A DNA stretch of 64,000 bases, taken from contig NZ_CP022957.1 in assembly GCF_002269385.1 (NCBI RefSeq), positions 2,475,001 through 2,539,000 on the forward strand, written 5' to 3'. Positions 1-9,474 of this stretch are shown piece after piece. Position 1 is the stretch's first letter. The number at the start of each line of letters is the position of its first letter. The translations under genes and the position numbers were made by a program. Under the pieces are notes generated by a model. That model was given only the letters and a program-made list of their open reading frames with translations, had not been told where the DNA came from and did no database searches. This DNA is from Maribacter cobaltidurans. Its GTDB lineage: Bacteria; Bacteroidota; Bacteroidia; Flavobacteriales; Flavobacteriaceae.

Positions 1-703
1 AAATAAATCCGTTTGCCAAGGCCCATTCATCTGTGTCCTCTCCCTTGTCCAAAAGCTCGAACTCTCCGGTCAACCAATAGTAGTCCTTGCCCATGGGATT
101 CGTTCTTTTGTCAAACTTTTCTTTCCAATTGGCTTTTGCTTGCCTGCAGACCTTGATGCCTTTCAAATCTTTTTTGGGCAGTTTGGGGATATTTACATTT
201 AGGACCACTCCGTTCGGAATACCATTGATTAAAGCTTCCTTCACAATATTTTTAATATACTTTTCCGCAGGGGAAAAATCAGCCTCCCAGTTATAGTCGC
301 ATAATGAAAAGCCTATTGCAGGCACTCCCTCTATTCCCGCTTCAATGGCGGCACTCATGGTACCGGAATAAATGACGTTGATAGAAGAATTGGATCCATG
401 GTTGATGCCGCTTACACAGATATCGGGCTTACGGTCCAATAACTCTTGAAGTCCTAGTTTTACACAATCTGCCGGGGTACCGCTACAACTGTACTCCTCT
501 GTGCCCGTATGGCTAAGGTCCACTTGCATCTTTTTGGAGTACAAGGTGCTATCCAAGGTAATTGCATGCCCCATGCCAGATTGTGGACTATCCGGTGCAA
601 CTACTATCACATCACCTATTTCCCTCATATAGGAGACCAACGCCCTAAGCCCTGGAGCCGTAATTCCGTCATCGTTGGTGACCAATATCAAAGGTTTTTC
701 CAT
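1..703 (-). CDS. surE: 5'/3'-nucleotidase SurE (3' end cut by window edge)
   Basis: SurE is a metal-dependent phosphatase that dephosphorylates nucleoside monophosphates in the cytoplasm. The reading frame is open from an ATG at 703 to the left edge, giving 234 residues; the family is usually about 250-260, so only the C-terminus is missing. The N-terminus reads MEKPLILVTNDDG, with the family's Asp-Asp metal ligands at residues 11-12. Further in, SPQSGMGHAIT and SGINHGSN match the active-site loops. The gene is divergent from the protease gene at 893, so the 190-base gap should hold both promoters. The family call is firm; substrate preference cannot be read from sequence. Confidence 0.95.
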   Translation of the reverse strand, partial: MEKPLILVTNDDGITAPGLRALVSYMREIGDVIVVAPDSPQSGMGHAITLDSTLYSKKMQVDLSHTGTEEYSCSGTPADCVKLGLQELLDRKPDICVSGINHGSNSSINVIYSGTMSAAIEAGIEGVPAIGFSLCDYNWEADFSPAEKYIKNIVKEALINGIPNGVVLNVNIPKLPKKDLKGIKVCRQAKANWKEKFDKRTNPMGKDYYWLTGEFELLDKGEDTDEWALANGFI

Positions 704-892
704 AGCATATACTTTCTAGGGTAAAAATACGTTTTTAAATAGGATTTGGTGATCTGGTCGTTTAACAAAAAATTAATTCCCTGTCTCCAAATTGGCATGG
801 TTTTTTCTTTATCTTAGAGGATTTCGACACAAAAGTTGTCCGTGTAATCCTCAAATTCAAAGGTTTTGAAAAGTAGATTTAAAAATATATTT

Positions 893-3037
893 ATGAAAAG
901 AAATTTAGCCTATGTTTTAACGGTAATGCTGGTGGCAGTAGCTTCCTGCAGTTTTACCAATAAGTCGTTTGAAAATGATGACAAGGATAAATTATTATTG
1001 GATCTAATTACGTATGTTCTGGAAAAGGGACATTATGAACCAAAGGATATCGATGATGATTTTTCCGTTAGTGTCTTTGAGGACTTCATAGATGTTCTTG
1101 ATCCAACGAAAAGATATTTTTTAGCTTCGGATATTGCTGATTTTGAACAGTATAAATTTCAGATAGATGACCAAATAAAAAATACGGATATTTCCTTTTT
1201 TAATTTGGTCTATGAGCGTTTAATTAAACGAATGGATGATGCCAAGGCTATTTACAAGGAAGTACTACAACAGCCCTTCGATTATTCTGAAAATGAAAGT
1301 ATAAACATTAAGTACGAAGAAGAGTCCTTTGCTTCCAGTAGAAAGGAGTTAATGGAAAGATGGAGGAAACAATTGAAGTATGCCACCTTGGGAACATATG
1401 ACTCAAAGATTACCCATGCTGAAAAATCGGTAGATGAAGGTATGTCCGATGATCATGACCATAGTGCCCATACCCCGGAAGAAGCAGAAATAGAATCAAG
1501 AGAATCTACAGAGGCCACATTGGACGAGTTTTTTGATTTTGTTGACGACCTAGAGCGTAAGGATTGGTTTGTACAATACATCAATACCATAGTCGATGAA
1601 TTTGACCCCCATACGTATTATTTTGCTCCAGATGACAAGGAGAAATTTGACATGAATATGTCCGGAAAATTTGAAGGTATAGGTGCCAGGCTTCAGAAAA
1701 AACCGGAAGGAGCTAAAATTGTAGAAATTATTTCTGGCGGTCCTGTATGGAGGGACCAAAGATTGGAAGTTGGTGATGAGATCATCAAAGTAGGTCAGAA
1801 TGGAGAGGAACCAATTAATATTGTTGGGATGCGTTTGGATGACGCCATTAAGTTAATCAAAGGTCCGCAGGGAACTGTTGTAGACTTAACCGTAAGAAAG
1901 GTAGATGGTTCCCTCGAAGAAATTTCCTTGACTCGGGATGTTGTAGAACTTGAGGAATCCTATGCAAAATCTGCCAATATCATTCGAGGTGATGAAAAAT
2001 TCGGTATCATCAATCTTCCTAAATTCTATGTGGATTTCGAGGATTACAATGAAAGAAATGCCGCAACGGATGTTGCCAAGGAAGTAGAGCGATTAAAAGA
2101 AGAAGGTGTAGAAGGTCTAATTCTTGACCTCAGGGATAATGGTGGAGGATCTTTAAAGACCGTTGTTGAAATGGCAGGTCTATTTATTAAGGATGGACCT
2201 ATTGTTCAAGTTAGATCCGGAAATAAGGAGAAAGAAATCTATGATGATAAAGATGAGAGAATTCAGTGGGACGGTCCCTTGGTAATCTTGGTCAACGAAC
2301 TTTCCGCTTCCGCTTCAGAAATATTGGCGGCAGCTATGCAGGATTATAAAAGAGCTATCATAATTGGCAGCAAGCAGACTTTTGGTAAGGGAACCGTACA
2401 AAATGTTATTCCGTTATCCAATATTGTTAGAAGTAACGATCACGGAGACTTGGGGGCCATAAAATTGACCACTCAAAAGTTCTATAGAATCAATGGAGGT
2501 TCCACACAATTGGAAGGTGTTAAAAGTGACGTAGTCGTACCGGATAAATACAGCTATATAGACTTAGGGGAGCGGGATCAGGCAAACCCTTTAAAGTGGG
2601 ACAAAATTACTCCGGCTGAATATAAAACCTGGGATGGCTACTTGGATTACGAGGAAACGGTTGCCAAGAGTAAAAAGAGAATGGCAAACAATCCTCAAAT
2701 AAAATTAATCGAGGAAAATGCCAAATGGTTAAAATCAGAACAGGAAGAAACTGAGATTCCTTTGAATTACATGACTTACAAAGAGGAAAAAGAGAAAGAC
2801 AAAGAACAGTCGGATTATTTTAAGAACCTTTCAAACTATGACTCTAAATTGACCTTTGAATCATTGAAATATGAACAGGAATTATTTACTCAAGATTCCG
2901 TTTTAAGGGAAAAAAGAGATAGATGGCACAAAAACCTTGCTAAGGATGTATATGTTGAGGAAGCTGTAAATGTGCTACAAGATTTGAAAATGAACAATCT
3001 TAAAAACATAAAATTGGCTAGTAGTGTAAAGAACTAA
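893..3037 (+). CDS. Carboxy-terminal processing protease (Prc/Tsp-type, S41), lipoprotein
   Basis: Periplasmic tail-specific serine protease of the Prc/Tsp family, which degrades or trims proteins from their C-termini. I chose the ATG at 893 over an upstream TTG at 866 because it gives a clean lipoprotein signal ending VAVASC, with lipidated Cys19. The protein then has 714 residues. Domains in order are an N-terminal Tsp region, a PDZ domain (around IISGGPVWRDQRLEVGDEI), the S41 core and a C-terminal DUF3340-like region. The catalytic Ser lies in SASASEILAAA and the Lys in TFGKGTVQ, as in E. coli Prc. A short Asp/His-rich stretch (DDHDHSAH) sits before the PDZ domain. A strong terminator follows at 3055-3088. 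Confidence 0.93.
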   Translation: MKRNLAYVLTVMLVAVASCSFTNKSFENDDKDKLLLDLITYVLEKGHYEPKDIDDDFSVSVFEDFIDVLDPTKRYFLASDIADFEQYKFQIDDQIKNTDISFFNLVYERLIKRMDDAKAIYKEVLQQPFDYSENESINIKYEEESFASSRKELMERWRKQLKYATLGTYDSKITHAEKSVDEGMSDDHDHSAHTPEEAEIESRESTEATLDEFFDFVDDLERKDWFVQYINTIVDEFDPHTYYFAPDDKEKFDMNMSGKFEGIGARLQKKPEGAKIVEIISGGPVWRDQRLEVGDEIIKVGQNGEEPINIVGMRLDDAIKLIKGPQGTVVDLTVRKVDGSLEEISLTRDVVELEESYAKSANIIRGDEKFGIINLPKFYVDFEDYNERNAATDVAKEVERLKEEGVEGLILDLRDNGGGSLKTVVEMAGLFIKDGPIVQVRSGNKEKEIYDDKDERIQWDGPLVILVNELSASASEILAAAMQDYKRAIIIGSKQTFGKGTVQNVIPLSNIVRSNDHGDLGAIKLTTQKFYRINGGSTQLEGVKSDVVVPDKYSYIDLGERDQANPLKWDKITPAEYKTWDGYLDYEETVAKSKKRMANNPQIKLIEENAKWLKSEQEETEIPLNYMTYKEEKEKDKEQSDYFKNLSNYDSKLTFESLKYEQELFTQDSVLREKRDRWHKNLAKDVYVEEAVNVLQDLKMNNLKNIKLASSVKN

Positions 3038-3054
3038 TGGTAATATAAACGTTT

Positions 3055-3088
3055 AAAAAGCCCCTTTGATCAAAGGGGCTTTTTTTTT
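3055..3088. terminator. Bidirectional terminator between the S41 protease gene and msrA
   Basis: A perfect inverted repeat has arms AAAAAGCCCCTTTGA (3055-3069) and TCAAAGGGGCTTTTT (3070-3084), followed by more T. It is flanked by A and T runs on both sides, so it can act in both directions between two convergent genes. The msrA stop codon lies at its right edge. Confidence 0.9.
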
Positions 3089-3626
3089 ATTTGGTTTTTT
3101 CAGCGTGAAGCTTCCGCAATTTTGCCAATTTTGGATTGATGACTACTTGGCAATAGCCCTGCGAACTATTGTTTTTATAATAATCTTGATGATAATCCTC
3201 GGCCTCATAGAATACGCCTAAAGGGGATAGTTCCGTGACAATGGGATTTTCATAAAGGCGAGTAATATCATTAAGTACATTTTCGGCTATGCTCTTTTGA
3301 TTTTCGTTGGCATAGTAAATTACAGATCGATATTGGGTTCCTACGTCCGCACCTTGTCTGTTCAAAGTGGTTGGGTCATGTGTGGTCATAAAAATTTCCA
3401 ATATATCATATAGGGAGATGACCTGTGAATCAAAAGTGACTTGAACAACCTCTGCATGTCCGGTTAAGCCAGAGCATATTTCCCTATAAGTGGGTTTGCC
3501 GGGTGCCGTTCCTCCAGTATATCCTGAGACTACTGAGTGCACTCCCTTTACCTCTTGGAATACCGCTTCCGTACACCAAAAGCAACCGCCACCAATGGTT
3601 ATGGTTTCTAATTTCATATCATTCAT
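3087..3626 (-). CDS. msrA: Peptide-methionine (S)-S-oxide reductase MsrA
   Basis: MsrA reduces the S-epimer of methionine sulfoxide in proteins, and of free methionine sulfoxide. The 179-residue protein carries the signature GGGCFWC near its N-terminus; Cys15 is the catalytic residue by family comparison. It also has the GYTGG and [18 protein letters not shown] motifs. The ATG at 3626 overlaps the end of msrB by 8 bases, which suggests translational coupling. A second ATG at 3617 is also possible and would remove three residues. MsrB, encoded upstream on the same strand, repairs the R-epimer, so the pair covers both forms. Confidence 0.95.
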   Translation of the reverse strand: MNDMKLETITIGGGCFWCTEAVFQEVKGVHSVVSGYTGGTAPGKPTYREICSGLTGHAEVVQVTFDSQVISLYDILEIFMTTHDPTTLNRQGADVGTQYRSVIYYANENQKSIAENVLNDITRLYENPIVTELSPLGVFYEAEDYHQDYYKNNSSQGYCQVVINPKLAKLRKLHAEKTK

Positions 3627-4080
3627 CTACTTGGTCCTTTGTCATTTTCATGGATTCTGAATTGATGCAATATCGTAAACCACTTGGCGGTGGTCCATCT
3701 GGGAAAACATGACCTAAGTGCGCATCACAAGTATTGCAAAGGACCTCTACCCGAACCATACCAAAAGAAGTGTCCTTGATATATTTAATCGCATTATCCT
3801 CTATGGGTTGGGTAAAGCTTGGCCAACCCGTACCAGATTCAAATTTAATACTGGAATCAAAAAGAGGTGTTCCACAGCAGATACATTCATATTTTCCTGC
3901 ATCATGTACGCTACACAAAGCACCGGAATGAGGTGCCTCCGTTCCTTTTTTTCGGGTAATCCTATATTGTTCCGGAGTTAGGATTTCCTTCCATTCCTCC
4001 TCAGATTTCTCTACTCTTTCATTGGGAACGGGGTTTCCATTTACTGAAAAATGAATTACATCTTTCCAAGTTAGTACCAT
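3619..4080 (-). CDS. msrB: Peptide-methionine (R)-S-oxide reductase MsrB
   Basis: MsrB reduces the R-epimer of methionine sulfoxide in proteins. The 153-residue protein has paired zinc-binding cysteines (the C-x-C-C cluster at 66-69 and CNTC at 115-118), the GTGWPSF motif and the catalytic Cys138 in RYCINS. Cys56 in GALCS could be the resolving cysteine; this is inference. No signal peptide is visible, so it should act in the cytoplasm. It is the first gene of a two-gene unit with msrA. Confidence 0.95.
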   Translation of the reverse strand: MVLTWKDVIHFSVNGNPVPNERVEKSEEEWKEILTPEQYRITRKKGTEAPHSGALCSVHDAGKYECICCGTPLFDSSIKFESGTGWPSFTQPIEDNAIKYIKDTSFGMVRVEVLCNTCDAHLGHVFPDGPPPSGLRYCINSESMKMTKDQVDE

Positions 4081-4170
4081 AAATTTTCTTTTTCTTTAAT
4101 CGGTTTACAGTGTAGGGCAATAGTCGTAACATCGGTCCAAAACTTACTAAATTGTCAGTAAATTTGGAAG

Positions 4171-4983
4171 ATGGCGAGATACCCTAAAAATAGCACTATT
4201 TACTCTATTTTGATAGGAATGTGTATTGTAGGTTTTTGGGTATTTGAGAATTTTTACACCCCAAGCCCATACTCTGAAAATAGCGAGGAGAATCGTGAAA
4301 GTTCATTTCCTTTCGAGTTCTTGCCCAGCTCCACCACTGGAGACATTGTTCATCATTCCTATTTTTCACTATCGTATAACGAACCATATGAACAAGCGGA
4401 ATGGGTGGCCTATACTTTGGATTGGAAACATTTAACTTATGAGGATAGGGAAAGACCATTTTTTGTAGAGGATCCGTGGGTAAAATCGAAGTCGGCAGAT
4501 TGGAGAAACTACAAAGGTTCCGGATACGACCGGGGACATTTGTGCCCGGCAGGTGACCGTAGATTTTCGGAACAAGCCTATAATGAAACATTTTATACGA
4601 GCAACATCAGTCCGCAGGACAAATATTTTAATGCAGGTGTTTGGAATCGTTTGGAAAGGCACGTTAGACAATGGGCCAAGCGCTATGGTAGTGTAAATGT
4701 GATTACAGGAGGGGTATTGGAGCCGGGCCTTGAGGAAATAGGTGATGAGGATGTGGACGTGCCCAAAACTTTTTATAAGATTGTAGCAAGACAGGACAAA
4801 GGAAAACTAAAAGTAATTGGCTTTTTAATGCGGGGAGTGGAGCAACAAATACCGTTGGAAAAACTCTGTGTACCTATTGACAGTATTGAAGCCTTGACAG
4901 GGATTGATTTTTTCAAGGGTATTGACTCTGGACTCCAAAAGAAATTAGAAAGATCCGTTGATACGAAGGAATGGAAATTTTAA
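4171..4983 (+). CDS. Membrane-anchored DNA/RNA non-specific endonuclease (beta-beta-alpha metal type)
   Basis: A 270-residue protein of the NUC/EndA family, which cleaves DNA and RNA with a single bound divalent metal. The hallmark DRGHLCPAGD is present, with catalytic His123, and the metal-binding Asn is expected in NISPQDKYFNAGVWNRLE. Residues about 10-26 form one hydrophobic segment (uncleaved anchor or signal), so the nuclease domain should face the periplasm. The stop codon overlaps the stop of convergent rodA by a few bases. A role in nutrient DNA breakdown is likely but not shown. Confidence 0.9.
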   Translation: MARYPKNSTIYSILIGMCIVGFWVFENFYTPSPYSENSEENRESSFPFEFLPSSTTGDIVHHSYFSLSYNEPYEQAEWVAYTLDWKHLTYEDRERPFFVEDPWVKSKSADWRNYKGSGYDRGHLCPAGDRRFSEQAYNETFYTSNISPQDKYFNAGVWNRLERHVRQWAKRYGSVNVITGGVLEPGLEEIGDEDVDVPKTFYKIVARQDKGKLKVIGFLMRGVEQQIPLEKLCVPIDSIEALTGIDFFKGIDSGLQKKLERSVDTKEWKF

Positions 4984-6260
4984 AAATTTTCCTTAAGCCG
5001 ATTTGTATCCAGTTTTAAAAATATAAATAGCAAAAGGGTAAAGAATAAAAGTCCTGAACCCCCGTAACTAAAAAATGGTAAAGGAATACCAATAGTGGGT
5101 AAAATGCCAATGACCATACCTATATTGATAAAGTAATGGATTAGCAATATTGATATTACCCCATACCCATACATTCTGGAAAAGTCGTTTTTTTGACGTT
5201 CCGCGAGATAAATCAGCCTCAAAAAAAGAATGGAAAATAGAATAATTACAGTGGCGGTCCCAATGAATCCCCATTCTTCGCCAATCGTTGTGAAAATATA
5301 GTCCGTATCCTGTTCGGGAACAAAATCACCTTTGGTTCTGGTACCTTCCAAAAAGCCTTTTCCGAAAAAACCTCCGGACTCTATGGCTTTTTCCGACTGA
5401 TACGTATTATAACCAATTGTTTTTCGTATTTGCTCCAATTTTTCAGGATCCTTTTCCAAGCGTAACCATAGGCTAAACCTGTCCCTATGTCGTTGTTCAA
5501 AAATATTGTTGAAAACAAAATTTACGGATAGGGAAAAAAGAATAATGGCAATGGAACCTATTACTAATGGAAAGATGGGAACTTTGAAGGATTTTCGCTT
5601 CACAAAAAAGAACAAAACAAGTAGTAAGAATAGACCAATGATTAACCAAATTGTTCCGAACATCAAGGTGACAATAAAAATCAAAATCAAGGCAAAACCT
5701 ATGCTCAAATAGTAAAGTGGTAAACCTTCCCTAAAAATTACAAATATCAGGGAAAAGAATACGAGGGCACTTCCTGGATCGGGTTGAGGTATAATAAGCA
5801 GTGCAGGAATAAGAATAATTAAAATGGCATATAATTGGTCTTTTCTGCGCCTAAGGTCGGTTTGTATATCGCTCAAGTATTTTGCGAGGGCCAATGCCGT
5901 GGCCACCTTTGCCAATTCTGAAGGTTGCAGGTTAAAAAAACCAAGGTCATACCAAGAGGTTGCGCCAGCTATGGTTTTTCCAAATATGAATAGCCCCAAA
6001 AGGGACAGCATGGAAAACAGATAAAAAACACTTGCAAAACGCTCATAAAAATTGGCTTCCAGGGCAAGAACTAATACAATGGTTACCAGGCTCACACTAA
6101 TGAAAAACAGCTGCTTCCCAGATCGTGTACCTAAATCAAGAAGAGAGGTTTGTTCCTCACTAAAAGTACTGGAATATATATTGATCCAACCTATGGAGAC
6201 CAGTGCTATGTAAATAAGTATCGTAAGCCAATCTATTCTCCTTAGAACTTTACCAAACAC
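4980..6260 (-). CDS. rodA: Rod-shape SEDS peptidoglycan glycosyltransferase RodA
   Basis: RodA is the SEDS-family polymerase that makes glycan strands for cell elongation, together with the transpeptidase PBP2. The 426-residue protein is almost entirely membrane-spanning, with about ten hydrophobic helices. It has the family signatures AGATSWYDLGFFNLQPSE (the WxxLG...QPSE type) and, near the C-terminus, IGIPLPFFSYGGSG. Its start overlaps the end of mrdA by 11 bases. It is the last gene of mreB-mreC-mreD-mrdA-rodA. Confidence 0.97.
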   Translation of the reverse strand: MFGKVLRRIDWLTILIYIALVSIGWINIYSSTFSEEQTSLLDLGTRSGKQLFFISVSLVTIVLVLALEANFYERFASVFYLFSMLSLLGLFIFGKTIAGATSWYDLGFFNLQPSELAKVATALALAKYLSDIQTDLRRRKDQLYAILIILIPALLIIPQPDPGSALVFFSLIFVIFREGLPLYYLSIGFALILIFIVTLMFGTIWLIIGLFLLLVLFFFVKRKSFKVPIFPLVIGSIAIILFSLSVNFVFNNIFEQRHRDRFSLWLRLEKDPEKLEQIRKTIGYNTYQSEKAIESGGFFGKGFLEGTRTKGDFVPEQDTDYIFTTIGEEWGFIGTATVIILFSILFLRLIYLAERQKNDFSRMYGYGVISILLIHYFINIGMVIGILPTIGIPLPFFSYGGSGLLFFTLLLFIFLKLDTNRLKENF

Positions 6261-8118
6261 GCTCGTTTATTTTAAATTCCTCGCCGCTATAGGGCTTTGC
6301 GTACTCATGTTCCAATGTTTTTTCTAGCATTTTCTTCTCCAAATCCTTTCGTGTGATTTCACCCTTAAGGTATTTTTCAATCATTAGAGACGCTATATGG
6401 CCCGCATAGCGGGAACCGAAATAACCGTTTTCTATATATACGGCAATGGCAATTTTTGGGTCATCGACAGGAGCAAAGGCAACAAATACCGAATGATCCG
6501 TTAACTGGGTGCGTACCCCATCAATTTTAGTAAAGTTTTCAGCGGTACCCGTCTTTCCGGCTATTTCGATTCCCGGAATTTTTAAAGGACTGGCTGTACC
6601 TTTCCTATATACATCGGCCATACCCTGAATAACAGGTTCAAAATATTGTTTATCAATTGTGGTGTGTTTGGCTTCAGTAAACCTTGGGTCTGTAATGTCT
6701 TTTCCTTCTACCTTTTTTAGAATATGGGGTGTAAAATAAAATCCTCTATTTGCAATGGCTGCCGTCATATTGGCCAACTGAACCGGAGTGGCCAAAACCT
6801 CCCCTTGTCCTATGGCATTGGATATAATATAGGAAGAGCTCCATCTGTTATCCCCGTACCACTTGTCGTAGTATTCCTTGCTTGGGATCCTTCCTTTTTG
6901 GCCAAAGGGCAGATCATAACCAAGGTAATCGCCCAGACCAAAACTCTTCATATGTTTTTCCCACACATCCATAGCTTCGTCCGTAGTATCGAACTTTTCA
7001 TAAATCTTTCTAAAAACCCCAGCAAAATAGGCATTACAGGACTTGTAGATGCCACTATTTAGATTGCGCAATCCTCCTCCACAATGGCAACCCCGCTTTT
7101 TTCTTCCCACGTAAAATCCGTGATAACATTGTATAGTTGTATTCTCGTTAATGACCCCTTCCTGCAGGGCAATAAGAGCATTTACTGTTTTAAATGGTGA
7201 GCCGGGTGGCTGTTGTGCGTGGATGGAACGGTCCCAAGTAGGGTTTGCGATAGTATCGTTGTAAAGTTCTGTATAGTTTATGGAACGTTGTCTGCCAACT
7301 AGAAGGGATGGGTCATATGTTGGCCCTGAGATCATGCTCAAAATTTCTCCAGTTTCGGGTTCCAAGGCCACGATTCCCCCTCTTTTTCCTACCATTAATC
7401 GCTCGCCATACTCCTGAAGTGTTTTGTCCAAGGTTATGGTAATCTGCTTCCCTTGTTCAGGTAATGTATCCAAAGAACCATTTTTATAGGGGCCTATATC
7501 TCGATTGAATCGGTCCTTTTGAATATACTGTACACCTTTTCTGCCTCTTAATAGATCCTCATAATATCTTTCAACACCTGTTCTCCCCCTTAGCTCTCCT
7601 TGTATATAATATTTATTTTTAGCCAGATCTCCCTCATTTACTTCGCTTATATACCCCAAAACATTGGCAGCACTAGAAGTATCGTAATATCTCAAAGATC
7701 GTTTTTGAATGTAGAACCCTTTGTACTTTCTCATTTTTTCCTGCAACTTGGCATAGTCTTCCTTAGAAAGTTGAGGAATCAAGACAGAGGGTAATCTAGG
7801 AGAATATACCCTGGCTTTCGTTAACTTTTCAATAAATTTTTCCTTGTCGATACCCAGCATTTCACAAAATTCCAGAGTATCCAATGGTTTAACTTCCCTT
7901 GGTATGACCATTACATCATAGGCAGGGTCGTTTCCCACCAGAAGGTTTCCATTACGATCATAGATATAACCTCTTTCAGGGTAAGTATATATTCTTTTTA
8001 TACTTGGATCTTCCAATAGTTGGTCTGGAGAAAAACTGAATATCTGTAAATAGGACAGCCTACTTAAAAAAGTGATGCCTATAATAATGATTATTGATGA
8101 TAGTAAAACTCTTCTCAT
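6250..8118 (-). CDS. mrdA: Penicillin-binding protein 2 (elongasome transpeptidase)
   Basis: PBP2 cross-links peptidoglycan made by RodA. The 622-residue protein has one N-terminal membrane helix, a pedestal domain and a C-terminal transpeptidase domain. The three active-site motifs are visible: SPFK (Ser307, Lys310), SCN (360-362) and KTGT (522-525). A Cys/His-rich stretch between the first two motifs (Cys331, His333, Cys344, His345, Cys346) could bind a metal. The gene starts inside the end of mreD (4-base overlap) and ends inside the start of rodA. Confidence 0.97.
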   Translation of the reverse strand: MRRVLLSSIIIIIGITFLSRLSYLQIFSFSPDQLLEDPSIKRIYTYPERGYIYDRNGNLLVGNDPAYDVMVIPREVKPLDTLEFCEMLGIDKEKFIEKLTKARVYSPRLPSVLIPQLSKEDYAKLQEKMRKYKGFYIQKRSLRYYDTSSAANVLGYISEVNEGDLAKNKYYIQGELRGRTGVERYYEDLLRGRKGVQYIQKDRFNRDIGPYKNGSLDTLPEQGKQITITLDKTLQEYGERLMVGKRGGIVALEPETGEILSMISGPTYDPSLLVGRQRSINYTELYNDTIANPTWDRSIHAQQPPGSPFKTVNALIALQEGVINENTTIQCYHGFYVGRKKRGCHCGGGLRNLNSGIYKSCNAYFAGVFRKIYEKFDTTDEAMDVWEKHMKSFGLGDYLGYDLPFGQKGRIPSKEYYDKWYGDNRWSSSYIISNAIGQGEVLATPVQLANMTAAIANRGFYFTPHILKKVEGKDITDPRFTEAKHTTIDKQYFEPVIQGMADVYRKGTASPLKIPGIEIAGKTGTAENFTKIDGVRTQLTDHSVFVAFAPVDDPKIAIAVYIENGYFGSRYAGHIASLMIEKYLKGEITRKDLEKKMLEKTLEHEYAKPYSGEEFKINERVW

Positions 8119-8624
8119 TCTTTCCTAGTACTGAATAACGAACTAAACAATAAACAAACTATTATGGAGGCCGCTCCTATGGTAATACTTTTTTTAAGGA
8201 TCAGTAGCAAATTAGCAATACTAAAAATCTCTAACGTAAAATATATCACGTGATGTATTACAACTAATAACGCTAAAAATGTGAATTGTTGTGCCTTCGT
8301 TGAGCTATTTAACTTAAAGCTTTGAAACTCATAATTTACTCCAAAAACAAACCTCATAATAGAAGGTCTTAAATAGGCTATTGTGACTGTGGCCGCAGCA
8401 TTTATAGCTAAGGTATCCGAGAAAACATCGACCAAAAGGCCAAGAAAAAAGCAGATTAAAATAAAGGTTGTTCTGTTCTTCTTTATTGGGTACCAGTAAA
8501 GAAACAAAATATAGACCATTGGATTTATAAAACCGAAAAAATTCAACCTATTGAATACAAGAACTTGTACCAAAATCAAAAGGACGAACCTTACTACATT
8601 TATAAAAAAGGTGCTATTAATCAT
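8115..8624 (-). CDS. mreD: Rod shape-determining protein MreD
   Basis: A 169-residue integral membrane protein with about five hydrophobic segments, placed exactly where mreD sits in the elongasome operon. MreD links MreC with the RodA-PBP2 synthase. MreD sequences are poorly conserved, so the call rests on size, hydrophobicity and position; the LGLLVDVFSDTLAINA segment is typical of the family. It overlaps mreC by 8 bases and mrdA by 4. Confidence 0.9.
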   Translation of the reverse strand: MINSTFFINVVRFVLLILVQVLVFNRLNFFGFINPMVYILFLYWYPIKKNRTTFILICFFLGLLVDVFSDTLAINAAATVTIAYLRPSIMRFVFGVNYEFQSFKLNSSTKAQQFTFLALLVVIHHVIYFTLEIFSIANLLLILKKSITIGAASIIVCLLFSSLFSTRKE

Positions 8625-9435
8625 TCGTTTCCGTTTGCTCCTGTAGTTCTATGATTTCTTCCCTATTCAGGTTTTTTATGATATAGACATTGCTGATGTT
8701 GGTCATATCATTGAAAAGGGAGACATCTATTTGATAAAAACTCTTGGATTTGTCCAAGTCGAACTTTTTTATGACCCCAATGGGGATGTTCTCCGGGAAT
8801 ATACTGCTCATGGCACCGGTTACTATGGTATCGCCAATAGTGAGCTGTACCAATCTGGGTATGTCCACAAGTTGTACGGTGTTGTAATCCTTGGAATCCC
8901 AGATTAAAGAACCAAAATGATTGGAGTTCTTGATTTTGGCGTTGATGTTCGATTTTTCGTTCAAGATGCTTTGCACTGTGGAATAGCCATTGGAGGTATT
9001 CTCTACAATACCAAGTATTCCTTTTGAGGTAATTACACCCATATCTTGTTCCACACTATCCTTTTCACCTTTGTCTATGGTGATGTAATTACGTTGATCT
9101 GAGTAGCTATTCTTGATAACGCGACCCCTAACTACCAAGTAGTCGTTTTCCAATGAAGATAGGGGTTGAATACTATCTGAATTTTTATTGTAAAGCTGAT
9201 ACCTCAATCTTTGGTTCTCCTGTAATAGTTTTTCGTTTTCCTCACGCAATCCAAAATACGATGTTGTATTGTCAAAAAAGGAATATATGGAACCCGAAAA
9301 ATAATTGGCGGAGTTTAAGAATCTAGATTGATGGTATGAATGGGATTGAAAAGTGAAAATTAAGGAAATGAGCAAGAGTAAAAGGTAAAGCAAAAAGATT
9401 TTATATCTAATCAGAAAATTTATAATCTGTTGCAT
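8617..9435 (-). CDS. mreC: Rod shape-determining protein MreC
   Basis: MreC is a bitopic scaffold that activates PBP2 from the periplasmic side. The 272-residue protein has one membrane helix at about residues 10-30, a short coiled coil at about 60-80 (LREENEKLLQENQRLRYQL) and a beta-rich periplasmic part with the typical GVITSKGILGIVENTS and IFPENIPIGVI segments. It lies 39 bases downstream of mreB on the same strand. Confidence 0.95.
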   Translation of the reverse strand: MQQIINFLIRYKIFLLYLLLLLISLIFTFQSHSYHQSRFLNSANYFSGSIYSFFDNTTSYFGLREENEKLLQENQRLRYQLYNKNSDSIQPLSSLENDYLVVRGRVIKNSYSDQRNYITIDKGEKDSVEQDMGVITSKGILGIVENTSNGYSTVQSILNEKSNINAKIKNSNHFGSLIWDSKDYNTVQLVDIPRLVQLTIGDTIVTGAMSSIFPENIPIGVIKKFDLDKSKSFYQIDVSLFNDMTNISNVYIIKNLNREEIIELQEQTETND

Positions 9436-9474
9436 TCACTCTAAATTTTCATTTTTTGGAATCGATGTTGCGTA

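Noticed and set aside
787-815. Second sigma54-like site (TGGCATGGTTTTTTC at 793-807) upstream of the protease gene
   Set aside because: The -12 GC is TC here; that dinucleotide is almost invariant in real sites.
866-892. Upstream TTG start for the S41 protease, adding nine residues
   Set aside because: The ATG at 893 gives a standard lipoprotein signal; the extra residues would precede it without purpose.
4159-4166. TAAATTTG box just before the endonuclease gene
   Set aside because: It lies only 4 bases before the ATG, so transcription would begin inside the gene; it has no TTG at -33.
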